This document shows, piece by piece, positions 16,853-25,377 of a DNA stretch of 64,000 bases (the first letter of the stretch is position 1; every line of letters starts with the position of its first letter). The notes below the pieces were generated by a model that was not told the origin of the DNA, did not search any database, and saw nothing but the letters and a program-made list of their open reading frames with translations. Made by a program: the position numbers and the translations under genes. The DNA comes from Sphingomonas naphthae (GTDB lineage: Bacteria; Pseudomonadota; Alphaproteobacteria; Sphingomonadales; Sphingomonadaceae): contig NZ_CP117411.1 in NCBI RefSeq assembly GCF_028607085.1, forward strand, positions 806,001-870,000, written 5' to 3'.

Positions 16853-18994
16853 TTGATCCTCAACCGCACCCGCCGCGCCGCCGTCGCGGCCCTGCTCGCC
16901 ACCGTCGCCGCCACGCCCGCCCTCGCCGACGAGGGCAAGTGGCTGCCGAGCCAGACGCCGCAGATCGCCGCCAAGATGAAGGCCGCCGGCCTCAAGCTTG
17001 ATCCCGCGAAGCTGGGCGACCTCAATCTCGCGCCGCTGACCGCCATCGCGTCGCTCGGCGGCTGCTCGGCCTCGTTCGTCAGTTCGGAGGGGCTGCTGGT
17101 GACCAACCATCACTGCGTCTACGGATCGGTGCAGTATAATTCCAAGCCGGGGCAGGATTATCTGGCCGACGGCTTCCTCGCCCCGTCCTTCGCCGAGGAA
17201 CTGCCCGGCGCGCCCGGCACGCGCATCTTCGTGATCGAGAGCCTCAAGGACGTCACCGCCGACGTAACCAGGGGCCTCAGCGACAAGATGTCGGGCCTGC
17301 TGCGCGCCGAGCGGATCGAGGCCAGTCGCAAGGCGCTGATCTCGGCGTGCGAGAAGCAGCCGAGCCGCCGCTGCGACGTGCGCGCCTATTATGGCGGCGC
17401 GACCTACTTCCTCCAGCAGCAGCTGGAGATCAAGGATGTGCGGCTGGTCTATGCGCCGCCCAGCTCGGTCGGCAATTTCGGCGGCGAGATCGACAATTGG
17501 CAGTGGCCGCGCCACACCGGCGACTGGGGTTTCTATCGCGCCTATGTCGCCAAGGACGGCTCGTCGGCGACCTATGCGAAGGACAATGTGCCCTTCCACC
17601 CCAAGGCGCATCTGACGATCGCGACCGATCCGCTGAAGGACGGCGATTTCGTGATGGTCGCTGGCTTCCCCGGCTACACCAACCGCCTCGCGACGGCGGC
17701 GGAGGCGAAGTTCCAGTATGGAACCTATTATCCGGCGTTCCAGAAGTTCCTGAGCGACTATTCGGACGCGATCATGGCGGCGACCGCCGGCAACAAGGCG
17801 ACGACGATCGCTTACGCATCGATCGTGCGCGGCGCGGACAATTACAAGAAGAACGCGCTCGGCCAGATCGCCGGCGCCGAGGCGATCGGCCTCAACGAGA
17901 AGAAGGCCGCCGACGAGAAGGCCTATCGCGACTGGATCGCCGCCAGCCCCGCCAATGCGAAATATGGCTATGCCGCGCAGGCGCTCGACCGGATCGTCGC
18001 CGAGGAGGAGCAGCGCCAGATCGCCGACATGCGCCGCAGCGCGCTCAACCGCGCGCAGTTGCTGATGGCGGCGCGTACCGCGCTGCGCTGGGCGCAGGAG
18101 CGGGCCAAGCCCGATGCCGAGCGAGACATCGGCTTCCAGGATCGCGATCGCCAGTCGATCGTGGAGCGGCTGACCCAGATCGAGCGGCGCTACGATCCGA
18201 AGGTGGACCGCATCCTGTTCGAGCAGGCGATGCGCGAATATGCCGCCATCCCCGCCGACAAGCAGGACCCGGCGTTCCTGGCGGCGGTGAAGGCGGCGGG
18301 GATCGATACGCTCTATTCCGGCACCAAACTGGCCGACACGCCGACCCGCATCGGCTGGCTCGACAAGCCGGTGGCGGCGTTCGAGGGATCGGACGATCCC
18401 TTCATCAAGCTGGCCGTCGCGATGGCGCCGGGCGACGCCAAGGCGCGCGCCGAGGGCAAGGATCTGGAAGGGCGCGACCAGATGGCCCGCTCGGTCTACC
18501 TCAAGGGCCTGATCGCCTTCGCCGCCAGCAAGGGCGAGGCGGTGGCGCCCGACGCCAACAGCTCGCTGCGCTTCAGCTATGGCAACATCACCGGCAAGAG
18601 CCGCGACGGGATGCGCTGGATGCCCTTCACCACCGTGGAAGGCGTGGTGGAAAAGACCACCGGCCGCGAACCCTTCATCTCGCCTGACAAGCTGGTCGCG
18701 GCCGTGAAGGCCAAGGATTACGGCCGCTACGCCGATCCGATCCTCGGCACCGTGCCGGTCGATTTCCTCTCCACGCTGGACATCACCGGCGGCAATTCGG
18801 GTTCGGCGACCCTGAATGCCAAGGGCGAGCTGGTCGGCCTCGCGTTCGACGGCACGATCGAGGGCGTGGTGTCCGACTGGTATTACGAACCCTCGATCAA
18901 CCGCTCGATCTCGGTCGACCAGCGCTACATGCGCTGGGTGATGGAAAAGGTGGACGGCGCGGGCCGCCTGCTGGCCGAGATGGGGGTGAAGTGA
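16853..18994 (+). CDS. S46 family dipeptidyl peptidase (DPP7-like)
   Basis: 713 residues with a signal peptide ending ALA (about 25). This chymotrypsin-fold serine exopeptidase has TNHHC (residues 85-88, catalytic His), EIDNWQWPRHTGDW (catalytic Asp) and TGGNSGSA with Ser649. Shortly after the Ser, the strand LVGLAFDGTIEG has Gly at the position where DPP11 has Arg. Gly there is linked to DPP7-type preference for hydrophobic P1 residues rather than acidic ones. It would release dipeptides in the periplasm. The start is a TTG at 16853 with GGAG eight bases upstream; there is no better start before the signal peptide. Confidence 0.92.
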   Translation: MILNRTRRAAVAALLATVAATPALADEGKWLPSQTPQIAAKMKAAGLKLDPAKLGDLNLAPLTAIASLGGCSASFVSSEGLLVTNHHCVYGSVQYNSKPGQDYLADGFLAPSFAEELPGAPGTRIFVIESLKDVTADVTRGLSDKMSGLLRAERIEASRKALISACEKQPSRRCDVRAYYGGATYFLQQQLEIKDVRLVYAPPSSVGNFGGEIDNWQWPRHTGDWGFYRAYVAKDGSSATYAKDNVPFHPKAHLTIATDPLKDGDFVMVAGFPGYTNRLATAAEAKFQYGTYYPAFQKFLSDYSDAIMAATAGNKATTIAYASIVRGADNYKKNALGQIAGAEAIGLNEKKAADEKAYRDWIAASPANAKYGYAAQALDRIVAEEEQRQIADMRRSALNRAQLLMAARTALRWAQERAKPDAERDIGFQDRDRQSIVERLTQIERRYDPKVDRILFEQAMREYAAIPADKQDPAFLAAVKAAGIDTLYSGTKLADTPTRIGWLDKPVAAFEGSDDPFIKLAVAMAPGDAKARAEGKDLEGRDQMARSVYLKGLIAFAASKGEAVAPDANSSLRFSYGNITGKSRDGMRWMPFTTVEGVVEKTTGREPFISPDKLVAAVKAKDYGRYADPILGTVPVDFLSTLDITGGNSGSATLNAKGELVGLAFDGTIEGVVSDWYYEPSINRSISVDQRYMRWVMEKVDGAGRLLAEMGVK

Positions 18995-19100
18995 CGGCTT
19001 TCCGGGCTTGATTACGGGCCAAGGCTTGTTTCAAGGCTGAAATACCGGAACAACGGGGCGTCGCTATGGGCGGCGCCCTGACCAATCGAGGTGTGTCGAC

Positions 19101-20606
19101 TTGCATCTGCCCTTCCGCCGGAGCTTCGCTGCGCTCACCGCGCTTGCGCTCGTGTCGGGCTGCGCGGTCGGCCCGACCTACAAGCCGCTGACGCCGGCCG
19201 AGCTGAAGGTGCCGACCACCTTCACCGCGCAGACCCCGCGCACCCTGGGCGAGGCGGATATCTCGCGCTGGTGGGATTCGTTCGGCGATCCGTTGCTGGG
19301 CGATCTCGTCCGGCGTGGCCTCGCCGCCAATCTCGATATCGCGCAGGCCGGCGCCCGGCTGCGGCAGGCGCGGGCGACCTTGCGGCAGGCGCGCGCCGAT
19401 CTGTTCCCCACGATCACCGCCAGTGGCGCCGTCTCGCGCACGATCGGGCAGGATTCGACGACCAGCACGATCAGCACCGGCGGGGCGGGCGGCACCGGCG
19501 TCACCACGGTCACGCGCGGCGGCGACGTGACGATCTATCGCGGCAATTTCGATGCCGCTTACGAAGCCGATCTGTTCGGCGGCATCCGCCGATCGATCGA
19601 ACAGGCACGCGCCAACGCGCAATCGAGCGAGGCGCAGCTCCACAACACCCAGCTCTCGATCGCGTCGGAGATCGCGCTGGCGTACGTCAGCGCGCGGCTG
19701 GCGCAGGCGCAGGTCCAGGTCGCCGAGGAGACGCTGAACGCGCAGGACGAGACGCTGGATATCGTCGGCTGGCGGGTGAAGGCGGGGCTCGTCTCCTCGC
19801 TCGATCTGGAGCAATCGCGCGTGCTGCGCGCGCAGACGGCGGCGAGCATCCCCACCTTCCGCACCAATTATGTCTCGGCGGTCAACAGCCTGGCGGTGCT
19901 GCTGGGCGAGGCGCCGGGCGCGGTGACCGACGAGGTGGATGCGTTCAAGGACGTGCCGGTCGCCCCCGTCGCCATCGCCGCCGCCATCCCCGCCGACGTG
20001 ATCCAGCGCCGCCCCGACGTGTCGGCGGCCGAGCGCACCGCCGCCGCGCAGACCGCCGGGATCGGCGTGGCCGAGGCGCAGCTCTATCCGGCGCTCCGCC
20101 TGTCGGGCTCGTTCGGCGGATCGGGCACGTCGGTCGGCGACGTTTTCTCCACCGCGATCGGATCGTTGCTGGGCAGCCTGTCCGCCCCGATCTTCCAGGG
20201 CGGGCGGCTGCGCGCGCAGGTCGATGCGCAGCGCGGGGCCGCCGCCGCCTCGCTCGCCGCCTATCGCCAGACGGTGCTGGTGGCGTTGCAGGAGGTGGAG
20301 AATGCGCTGACCGCGCTTTCCGCCGCCGAGCAGCGCGAGCAGCAGCAGATCGCCGCCGACGAAGCCTCGCGCGCGGCGCTGATCTATGCCGAAAGCCAGT
20401 ATCGCGCCGGCCTGATCGATTTCCAGACCTTGCTCGAAAGCCAGCGCAGCCGGCTGTCCGCGCGCAACAGCCGCGTGTCGGCCCGCGCCGATCGCGCCAC
20501 CGCCACCGTCCAGCTCTACAAGGCGCTGGGCGGCGGCTGGGAAAACGCCCCAATCCCCGAGACCGTGTCGGCGGCCGCCCGCGCCCCCGCGACCGAGAGG
20601 CCATGA
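19101..20606 (+). CDS. NodT-family efflux outer membrane lipoprotein
   Basis: 501 residues. The signal peptide ends in LVSGCAVGPTYKPL, the lipobox and N-terminal motif of the NodT/OprM class. Two repeated halves follow with long helices typical of TolC-like trimeric channels (DISRWWDSFGDPLL, VIQRRPDVSAAE, SLSAPIFQGGRLRAQV). It should form the outer membrane exit duct for the MacAB-like pump encoded next. It starts with TTG at 19101 after GAGG, and its stop overlaps the next start (ATGA). Confidence 0.93.
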   Translation: MHLPFRRSFAALTALALVSGCAVGPTYKPLTPAELKVPTTFTAQTPRTLGEADISRWWDSFGDPLLGDLVRRGLAANLDIAQAGARLRQARATLRQARADLFPTITASGAVSRTIGQDSTTSTISTGGAGGTGVTTVTRGGDVTIYRGNFDAAYEADLFGGIRRSIEQARANAQSSEAQLHNTQLSIASEIALAYVSARLAQAQVQVAEETLNAQDETLDIVGWRVKAGLVSSLDLEQSRVLRAQTAASIPTFRTNYVSAVNSLAVLLGEAPGAVTDEVDAFKDVPVAPVAIAAAIPADVIQRRPDVSAAERTAAAQTAGIGVAEAQLYPALRLSGSFGGSGTSVGDVFSTAIGSLLGSLSAPIFQGGRLRAQVDAQRGAAAASLAAYRQTVLVALQEVENALTALSAAEQREQQQIAADEASRAALIYAESQYRAGLIDFQTLLESQRSRLSARNSRVSARADRATATVQLYKALGGGWENAPIPETVSAAARAPATERP

Positions 20607-21940
20607 TGGACCAGCACAGCACGCAGCCCGATCAGGCCGAGCTCGATGAATTTCTCGGCGTGCAGCCGCCCTCGGCGCGCAGCCGCTACATCCGTTTCGC
20701 GCTGATCCTGCTGGGCGCGATCATCGCGATCATCCTGATCTTCCATTTCGCCAGCGGCGGAAAGGCGGAGGCGGATTATGTCTCCAGGCCGGTCGAGCGC
20801 GGCAGCCTGACGGTCACGGTATCGGCCACGGGCAACCTCCAGCCGACCAATCAGGTCGATGTGGGCTCCGAACTGTCGGGTCTGGTCGCGCAGGTGCTGG
20901 CCGACAACAATGATCGCGTCCGCAAGGGGCAGGTGCTGGCCCGGATCGACACGACCCGCTTCGCCGACACGCTGGCGCAGAGCGAGGCGGCGGTGCTGGC
21001 GGCGCGGGCGGCGGTCGGCACGGCGCAGGCGACCGAGGCGCAGTCGCTGGCGACCCTGGCGCGCTACCAGCAGGTCTACAAACTCTCCGGCGGCAAGGTG
21101 CCCTCGGGCACCGAACTGGATACCGCCCGCGCCGATTATGCCCGCGCGCTGGCGCAGGTGAAATCGGCCGAGGCGCAGGTCGCGCAGGCGCAGGCGCAGG
21201 CGCGGGTGGACAGTTTCCAGCTGAGCCGCGCCTCGATCCTGTCGCCGGTCAACGGCGTGGTGCTGTCGCGCCAGGTCGAGCCCGGCCAGACGGTCGCCTC
21301 GTCGTTCAACGCGCCGGTGCTGTTCACCATCGCCGAGGATCTCTCGCGCATGAAGCTGGAGGCCAAGGTGGACGAGGCCGACGTGGGCGAGGTGAAGCGC
21401 GGCCAGCGAGCCACCTTCACCGTCGATGCCTTCCCCGGCCGCCGCTTTCCGGCGCGGATCAACCGGGTCGACGTGGGCGCCAACGCCTCCACCACGGCGA
21501 CCTCGACCAGCAGCACGACGACCACGGCCAGCTCGGTCGTGTCCTACACGGCCGAGCTTTCGGTGGTGAACAGCGACCTCCAGCTGCGCCCCGGCATGAC
21601 CGCGACGGCCGATATCGTGACGACCGAGAAGCATGACGTGCTGCTCGTGCCGAACGCCGCGCTGCGCTTCACGCCGGGCAGCGGCGCGCGCGGCGGATCG
21701 TCGGGCGGGATGGCCAGCATGATGATGCCGCGCGGCGGCCGTCGCGGTGGCGGCGGGGCGCAGGAAGTGACGATCGGGCGGGGCAGCAAGCAGACCGTCT
21801 ATATCGTCGGCAGCGGCGGCAAGCCCAGCCCCGTGTCGGTCACGGTGGGCGACACCAATGGCACGCTGACCGAGGTGACCGGCCAGCTCAAGCCGGGCGA
21901 TCAGGTGATCGTCGGCCAGAAGGCGGCCAATGGCCAGTGA
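20603..21940 (+). CDS. MacA-like periplasmic adaptor subunit
   Basis: 445 residues. One N-terminal membrane anchor (about 28-48), then a barrel-sandwich/lipoyl domain split by a helical hairpin (repeated AQAQ and AEAQV), with GNLQPTNQVDVGSELSGLV and SILSPVNGVVLSRQVEPGQTV, then a beta-barrel with DEADVGEVKRGQ. Near the C-terminus is a Gly/Met/Arg-rich insert (GGMASMMMPRGGRRGGGG), low-complexity and odd for an adaptor. It links the NodT channel with the MacB-like transporter. It overlaps its neighbours on both sides. Confidence 0.92.
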   Translation: MMDQHSTQPDQAELDEFLGVQPPSARSRYIRFALILLGAIIAIILIFHFASGGKAEADYVSRPVERGSLTVTVSATGNLQPTNQVDVGSELSGLVAQVLADNNDRVRKGQVLARIDTTRFADTLAQSEAAVLAARAAVGTAQATEAQSLATLARYQQVYKLSGGKVPSGTELDTARADYARALAQVKSAEAQVAQAQAQARVDSFQLSRASILSPVNGVVLSRQVEPGQTVASSFNAPVLFTIAEDLSRMKLEAKVDEADVGEVKRGQRATFTVDAFPGRRFPARINRVDVGANASTTATSTSSTTTTASSVVSYTAELSVVNSDLQLRPGMTATADIVTTEKHDVLLVPNAALRFTPGSGARGGSSGGMASMMMPRGGRRGGGGAQEVTIGRGSKQTVYIVGSGGKPSPVSVTVGDTNGTLTEVTGQLKPGDQVIVGQKAANGQ

Positions 21941-22652
21941 GGCGCGGCCTCTGATTCAACTGCGCGGCGTCACCAAGACGTTCGGGCAGGGTCCGGCGGC
22001 GTTCCAGGCGCTGAAGGGGGTCGATCTCGATATCGCGCAGGGCGATTTCGTCGCGGTGATGGGGCCTTCCGGATCGGGCAAGTCGACCACGATGAACATC
22101 CTTGGCTGCCTCGACATACCGACGGCGGGCAGCTTCACCTTCCGGGGCTTCCACGTCGAGACGCTCGATCGCGACCAGCGCGCGCTGATGCGGCGGCGCT
22201 ATCTCGGCTTCGTGTTCCAGGGCTTCAACCTGCTCGCCCGCACCAGCGCGCTGGAGAATGTCGAACTGCCCCTGCTCTATCGCGGCGAGGAGAAGGGCGA
22301 GCGGCGGCGCTTGGCGATGGCCGCGCTGGAAAAGGTCGGGCTCGACAAATGGTGGGATCATACGCCGGCGGAACTGTCCGGCGGGCAGCAGCAGCGCGTG
22401 GCGATCGCGCGGGCGATCGTGACCTCGCCGGATGTGCTGCTCGCGGACGAGCCGACCGGCAATCTCGACAGCGAACGATCGGTCGAGATCATGGAATTGC
22501 TCACCGATCTCAACCGGGTGAGCGGCATCACCGTGCTGATGGTGACCCACGAACCCGACATGGCCGCCTTCGCGCGGACGGTGATCCATTTCAAGGACGG
22601 GCTGGTGGACCGGATCGAGGCGCAGCACCGCCAGGGCGAGGCTGTTCAATGA
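21930..22652 (+). CDS. MacB/LolD-type ABC transporter ATPase
   Basis: 240 residues. Walker A GPSGSGKST, Q-loop FVFQGFNLLARTSALENVELP, signature LSGGQQQRVAIARA, Walker B VLLADEPTGNLD and the H-loop VTHEP are all intact. It powers the FtsX-fold permease encoded 117 bases downstream. In MacB itself both parts are one polypeptide; here they are split, as in many Gram-negative homologues. The start overlaps the adaptor gene by 11 bases. Confidence 0.95.
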   Translation: MASEARPLIQLRGVTKTFGQGPAAFQALKGVDLDIAQGDFVAVMGPSGSGKSTTMNILGCLDIPTAGSFTFRGFHVETLDRDQRALMRRRYLGFVFQGFNLLARTSALENVELPLLYRGEEKGERRRLAMAALEKVGLDKWWDHTPAELSGGQQQRVAIARAIVTSPDVLLADEPTGNLDSERSVEIMELLTDLNRVSGITVLMVTHEPDMAAFARTVIHFKDGLVDRIEAQHRQGEAVQ

Positions 22653-22670
22653 TCGCCGCATCCTTCTACC

Positions 22671-22755
22671 GTCATTGCGAGCGCAGCGAAGCAATCCAGC
22701 CTATCGACCGGACACCAATGTCGGAACTGGATTGCTTCGCTGCGCTCGCAATGAC
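22671..22755. repeat. Dispersed palindrome, CATTGCGAGCG family, copy 2, inside an operon
   Basis: GTCATTGCGAGCGCAGCGAA and its inverse TTCGCTGCGCTCGCAATGAC flank a 40-base variable centre. It sits between the ATPase and permease genes of the MacB-like pump, the only place in this seven-gene run where neighbours do not overlap. It therefore probably arrived after the operon formed. Confidence 0.9.
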
Positions 22756-22769
22756 GAGGCAAGGCTGAG

Positions 22770-23975
22770 ATGCTCGGCACCACCATCCTGCTCGCCATCC
22801 GGGAAATCCGGCGGCACCTGCTCCGCTCGTTCCTCACGATCCTCGGCATCGTCATCGGCGTGGCGGCGGTGGTGACGATGGTGACGCTCGGCAACGGCAC
22901 CACCGCCGCCGTGCAGAAATCGATCGCGAGCCTGGGCTCCAACATCCTCCAGATCCGCCCCGGACAGGGCTTCGGGCGGGGCGGCGGCGGGCCGATGCCG
23001 CCCGATTTCAAGCCGGAGGACGTGCAGGCCATCAAGGATCAGATCGGCGGCGTGCTGGCCGTCGCCCCGCAGGCGCAGTCGACCGGCACCGTCGTCCACA
23101 ACGCCGCCAATTGGTCGACCACGATCAATGGTACGACGGCGGACTATTTCGTCGCCCAGCAATGGGAGCTGTCGTCGGGCCGCATCTTCACGGGTGCGGA
23201 GGAGCAGGCCGGCAAGACGGTGTGCGTGATCGGCAACACGATCGTCACCAACCTGTTTCGCGGCGAAAATCCGGTCGGCCAGCGCTTTCGCGTGAAGGAT
23301 CTCTCCTGCGAGGTGATCGGCGTGCTGGTGCCGCGCGGGCAGGGCGGGTTCGGCAACGATCAGGACGATGTCGTCATCATGCCGATCAAGGCGGTGCAGC
23401 GCCGCTTCACCGGCAATCGCGACATTCGCGCGATCATGGTGGCGGTGGATGCCGGCTACGAGACGTCGGCGGTGCAGGCATCGATCAGCCAGCTGCTGCG
23501 CGAGCGGCGCAAGCTGGGCGACAAGCCGGATGATTTCAACATCTTCGATACCAAGCAGATCGCCGACACGCTTTCGGGCACGACGCAGATGCTCACCTCG
23601 ATCGTGGCGGCGGTGGCGGGCATCTCGCTGCTGGTGGGCGGCATCGGCATCATGAACATCATGCTCGTCTCGGTGACGGAGCGGACCCGCGAGATCGGCA
23701 TCCGCCTGGCGATCGGCGCGGTCGCGCGTGAGGTGCTGCTGCAATTCCTGGTGGAAGCGGTGGCGCTGTCCTGCCTCGGCGGGCTGATCGGGCTGTTGCT
23801 GGCGCTGGCGGCGACGTTAGCGATAGCGCCGGCCATGCAGATACCCTTCCTGTTCGACGTGAAGATCAACCTGATCGCCTTCGCTTTCTCCGCGCTGATC
23901 GGGGTGGTGTTCGGTTTCTTCCCGGCGCGGCGGGCGGCCTCGCTCAACCCGATCGACGCGCTGAGGCACGAATGA
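22770..23975 (+). CDS. MacB-type FtsX-fold permease
   Basis: 401 residues with four membrane segments. One lies at about 20-42, then a large periplasmic MacB-PCD domain (about 50-270), then three near the C-terminus with GGIGIMNIMLVSVTERTREIG, LVEAVALSCLGGL and FFPARRAASLNPIDALRHE, the family end. Mechanotransmission across the membrane moves substrate from the periplasm into the outer channel. Its stop overlaps the EF-hand gene (ATGA). Substrate unknown; macrolides, lipopeptides and toxins are known for the family. Confidence 0.93.
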   Translation: MLGTTILLAIREIRRHLLRSFLTILGIVIGVAAVVTMVTLGNGTTAAVQKSIASLGSNILQIRPGQGFGRGGGGPMPPDFKPEDVQAIKDQIGGVLAVAPQAQSTGTVVHNAANWSTTINGTTADYFVAQQWELSSGRIFTGAEEQAGKTVCVIGNTIVTNLFRGENPVGQRFRVKDLSCEVIGVLVPRGQGGFGNDQDDVVIMPIKAVQRRFTGNRDIRAIMVAVDAGYETSAVQASISQLLRERRKLGDKPDDFNIFDTKQIADTLSGTTQMLTSIVAAVAGISLLVGGIGIMNIMLVSVTERTREIGIRLAIGAVAREVLLQFLVEAVALSCLGGLIGLLLALAATLAIAPAMQIPFLFDVKINLIAFAFSALIGVVFGFFPARRAASLNPIDALRHE

Positions 23976-24685
23976 CGCCGATCCTGCTGCTGCTGGCGCT
24001 CGCGGCCCCGGCCGCCAAGCCCGTGAAGCTGCCCAAGGACGCGCCTTTCTGCGCTGCGCCCGACGCGCCGCAGACCTTCGTGTCGCCGCTCGGCGAACCG
24101 TTCCGGGCGAAGGGTGGCGAGCCATACCCCTCGGCCACATGGTTCGCTCGCGCCGACACCAATGCGGACGGGCGGCTGAGTTCGGCCGAGTTCGTGGCCG
24201 ACGCGGCGGGCTGGTTCAGGAAGCTCGACAAGGACAATGACGCCGCGCTGATCCCCGACGAGATCGCCGCCTATGAACGCGATACGCCCGAGATCGCGCT
24301 TTACCGCGTTCGCGAGCGCGGCCCGCGTCAGGAGAAGGATGCCGCGCGCGAGGAGCGGCGGCAGGAGCGTCGTAGCAGCGGCGGACCCCCGCGCGACACC
24401 ACCTATGGCGGGGCGATGGGGGCGGGGCGCTACGGCTGGCTCAACATCCCGCATCCCTTGTGGGGTGCCGACACCGATCTCGACCGCGCCGTCACCGCCG
24501 CCGAATTCGCCGCCGCCGCGCGCAAACGCTTCGTGCTGCTCGACAAGGGCGGGCGCGGCTTCCTCACCCTCGCCGATCTCGGGCCGACCGCCGAACAGGC
24601 CGATCGCGCCGCGCCCTGCCGCCCGCGCCCGAGCATCACGGTCACGCCCGGCGAACCCGGCGCGAAGGACGCCCCTCGCCGATGA
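23972..24685 (+). CDS. Exported EF-hand protein
   Basis: 237 residues with a short hydrophobic leader (about 1-15). Four EF-hand-like loops are visible: D62-TNADGRLSSAE, D86-KDNDAALIPDE, then DTDLDRAVTAAE and DKGGRGFLTLAD. The first fits the calcium consensus well; the others are partly degenerate. A central Arg/Glu-rich stretch (about 110-135) separates the two pairs. It is locked by start/stop overlaps between the permease upstream and the response regulator downstream, so it probably works with the pump or the sensor, perhaps as a periplasmic calcium-binding partner. That role is inference. Confidence 0.8.
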   Translation: MTPILLLLALAAPAAKPVKLPKDAPFCAAPDAPQTFVSPLGEPFRAKGGEPYPSATWFARADTNADGRLSSAEFVADAAGWFRKLDKDNDAALIPDEIAAYERDTPEIALYRVRERGPRQEKDAAREERRQERRSSGGPPRDTTYGGAMGAGRYGWLNIPHPLWGADTDLDRAVTAAEFAAAARKRFVLLDKGGRGFLTLADLGPTAEQADRAAPCRPRPSITVTPGEPGAKDAPRR

Positions 24686-25377
24686 GCAATCCGCCCCGCA
24701 TCCTCGTCGTCGATGACGACGCCGATCTGCGCTCGCTCGTGTCGGATTTCCTCGCCGCCAACCATATGGCGGTGGAGAGCGCCGCCAACGGCCGCGAGAT
24801 GGACGAGAAGCTGGCCGTCGCGCGCTTCGATCTGGTCGTGCTCGATCTGATGATGCCCGGCGAGGATGGGCTGTCGATTCTGCGGCGGCTGCGCAAGCCC
24901 GGCGGGCCGGCGGTCATCATGCTCTCGGCGATGGGGGACGATACCGATCGCATCATCGGGCTGGAGGTGGGCGCCGACGATTATGTCGCCAAGCCCTGCA
25001 ACCCGCGCGAACTGCTCGCCCGCGTCCGCGCCGTGCTGCGGCGGGGCGAGGAGAGCGGCGGCGAGGGTAGCGGCCCGCAGCGCCGCTTCGGCCAGTGGAC
25101 GCTCGATCTGGTCAACCGCGAACTGAAGCGCGCCGGCGTGCCCAACGCGCCGCTCACCGACGCCGAATTCCGCGTGCTGGTCACCCTGCTCGATCGGCCG
25201 CAGCGGGTTCTGACCCGCGACCAGCTGATCGAGCATGGCAAGGGGCTCGACAGCGAGGTGTTCGATCGCGCGATCGACGTGACGATCAGCCGCCTGCGCA
25301 AGAAGATGGGGCCGGACGATCCCATCCGCACCGTGCGCAACGAAGGCTATATGTTCACGCTCAAGGTGGACGGATGA
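24682..25377 (+). CDS. OmpR-family response regulator
   Basis: 231 residues. The receiver has DDD (11-13), D55 in VLDLMMPGEDG, a Ser in MLSAMGDD and KPCNPRELLARV. The C-terminal winged helix has LTDAEFRVLVTLLDRPQRVLTRDQL and the recognition helix FDRAIDVTISRLRKKM. The ATG at 24682 overlaps the EF-hand stop and its own stop overlaps the kinase start. It probably controls the whole pump operon. Confidence 0.95.
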   Translation: MSNPPRILVVDDDADLRSLVSDFLAANHMAVESAANGREMDEKLAVARFDLVVLDLMMPGEDGLSILRRLRKPGGPAVIMLSAMGDDTDRIIGLEVGADDYVAKPCNPRELLARVRAVLRRGEESGGEGSGPQRRFGQWTLDLVNRELKRAGVPNAPLTDAEFRVLVTLLDRPQRVLTRDQLIEHGKGLDSEVFDRAIDVTISRLRKKMGPDDPIRTVRNEGYMFTLKVDG

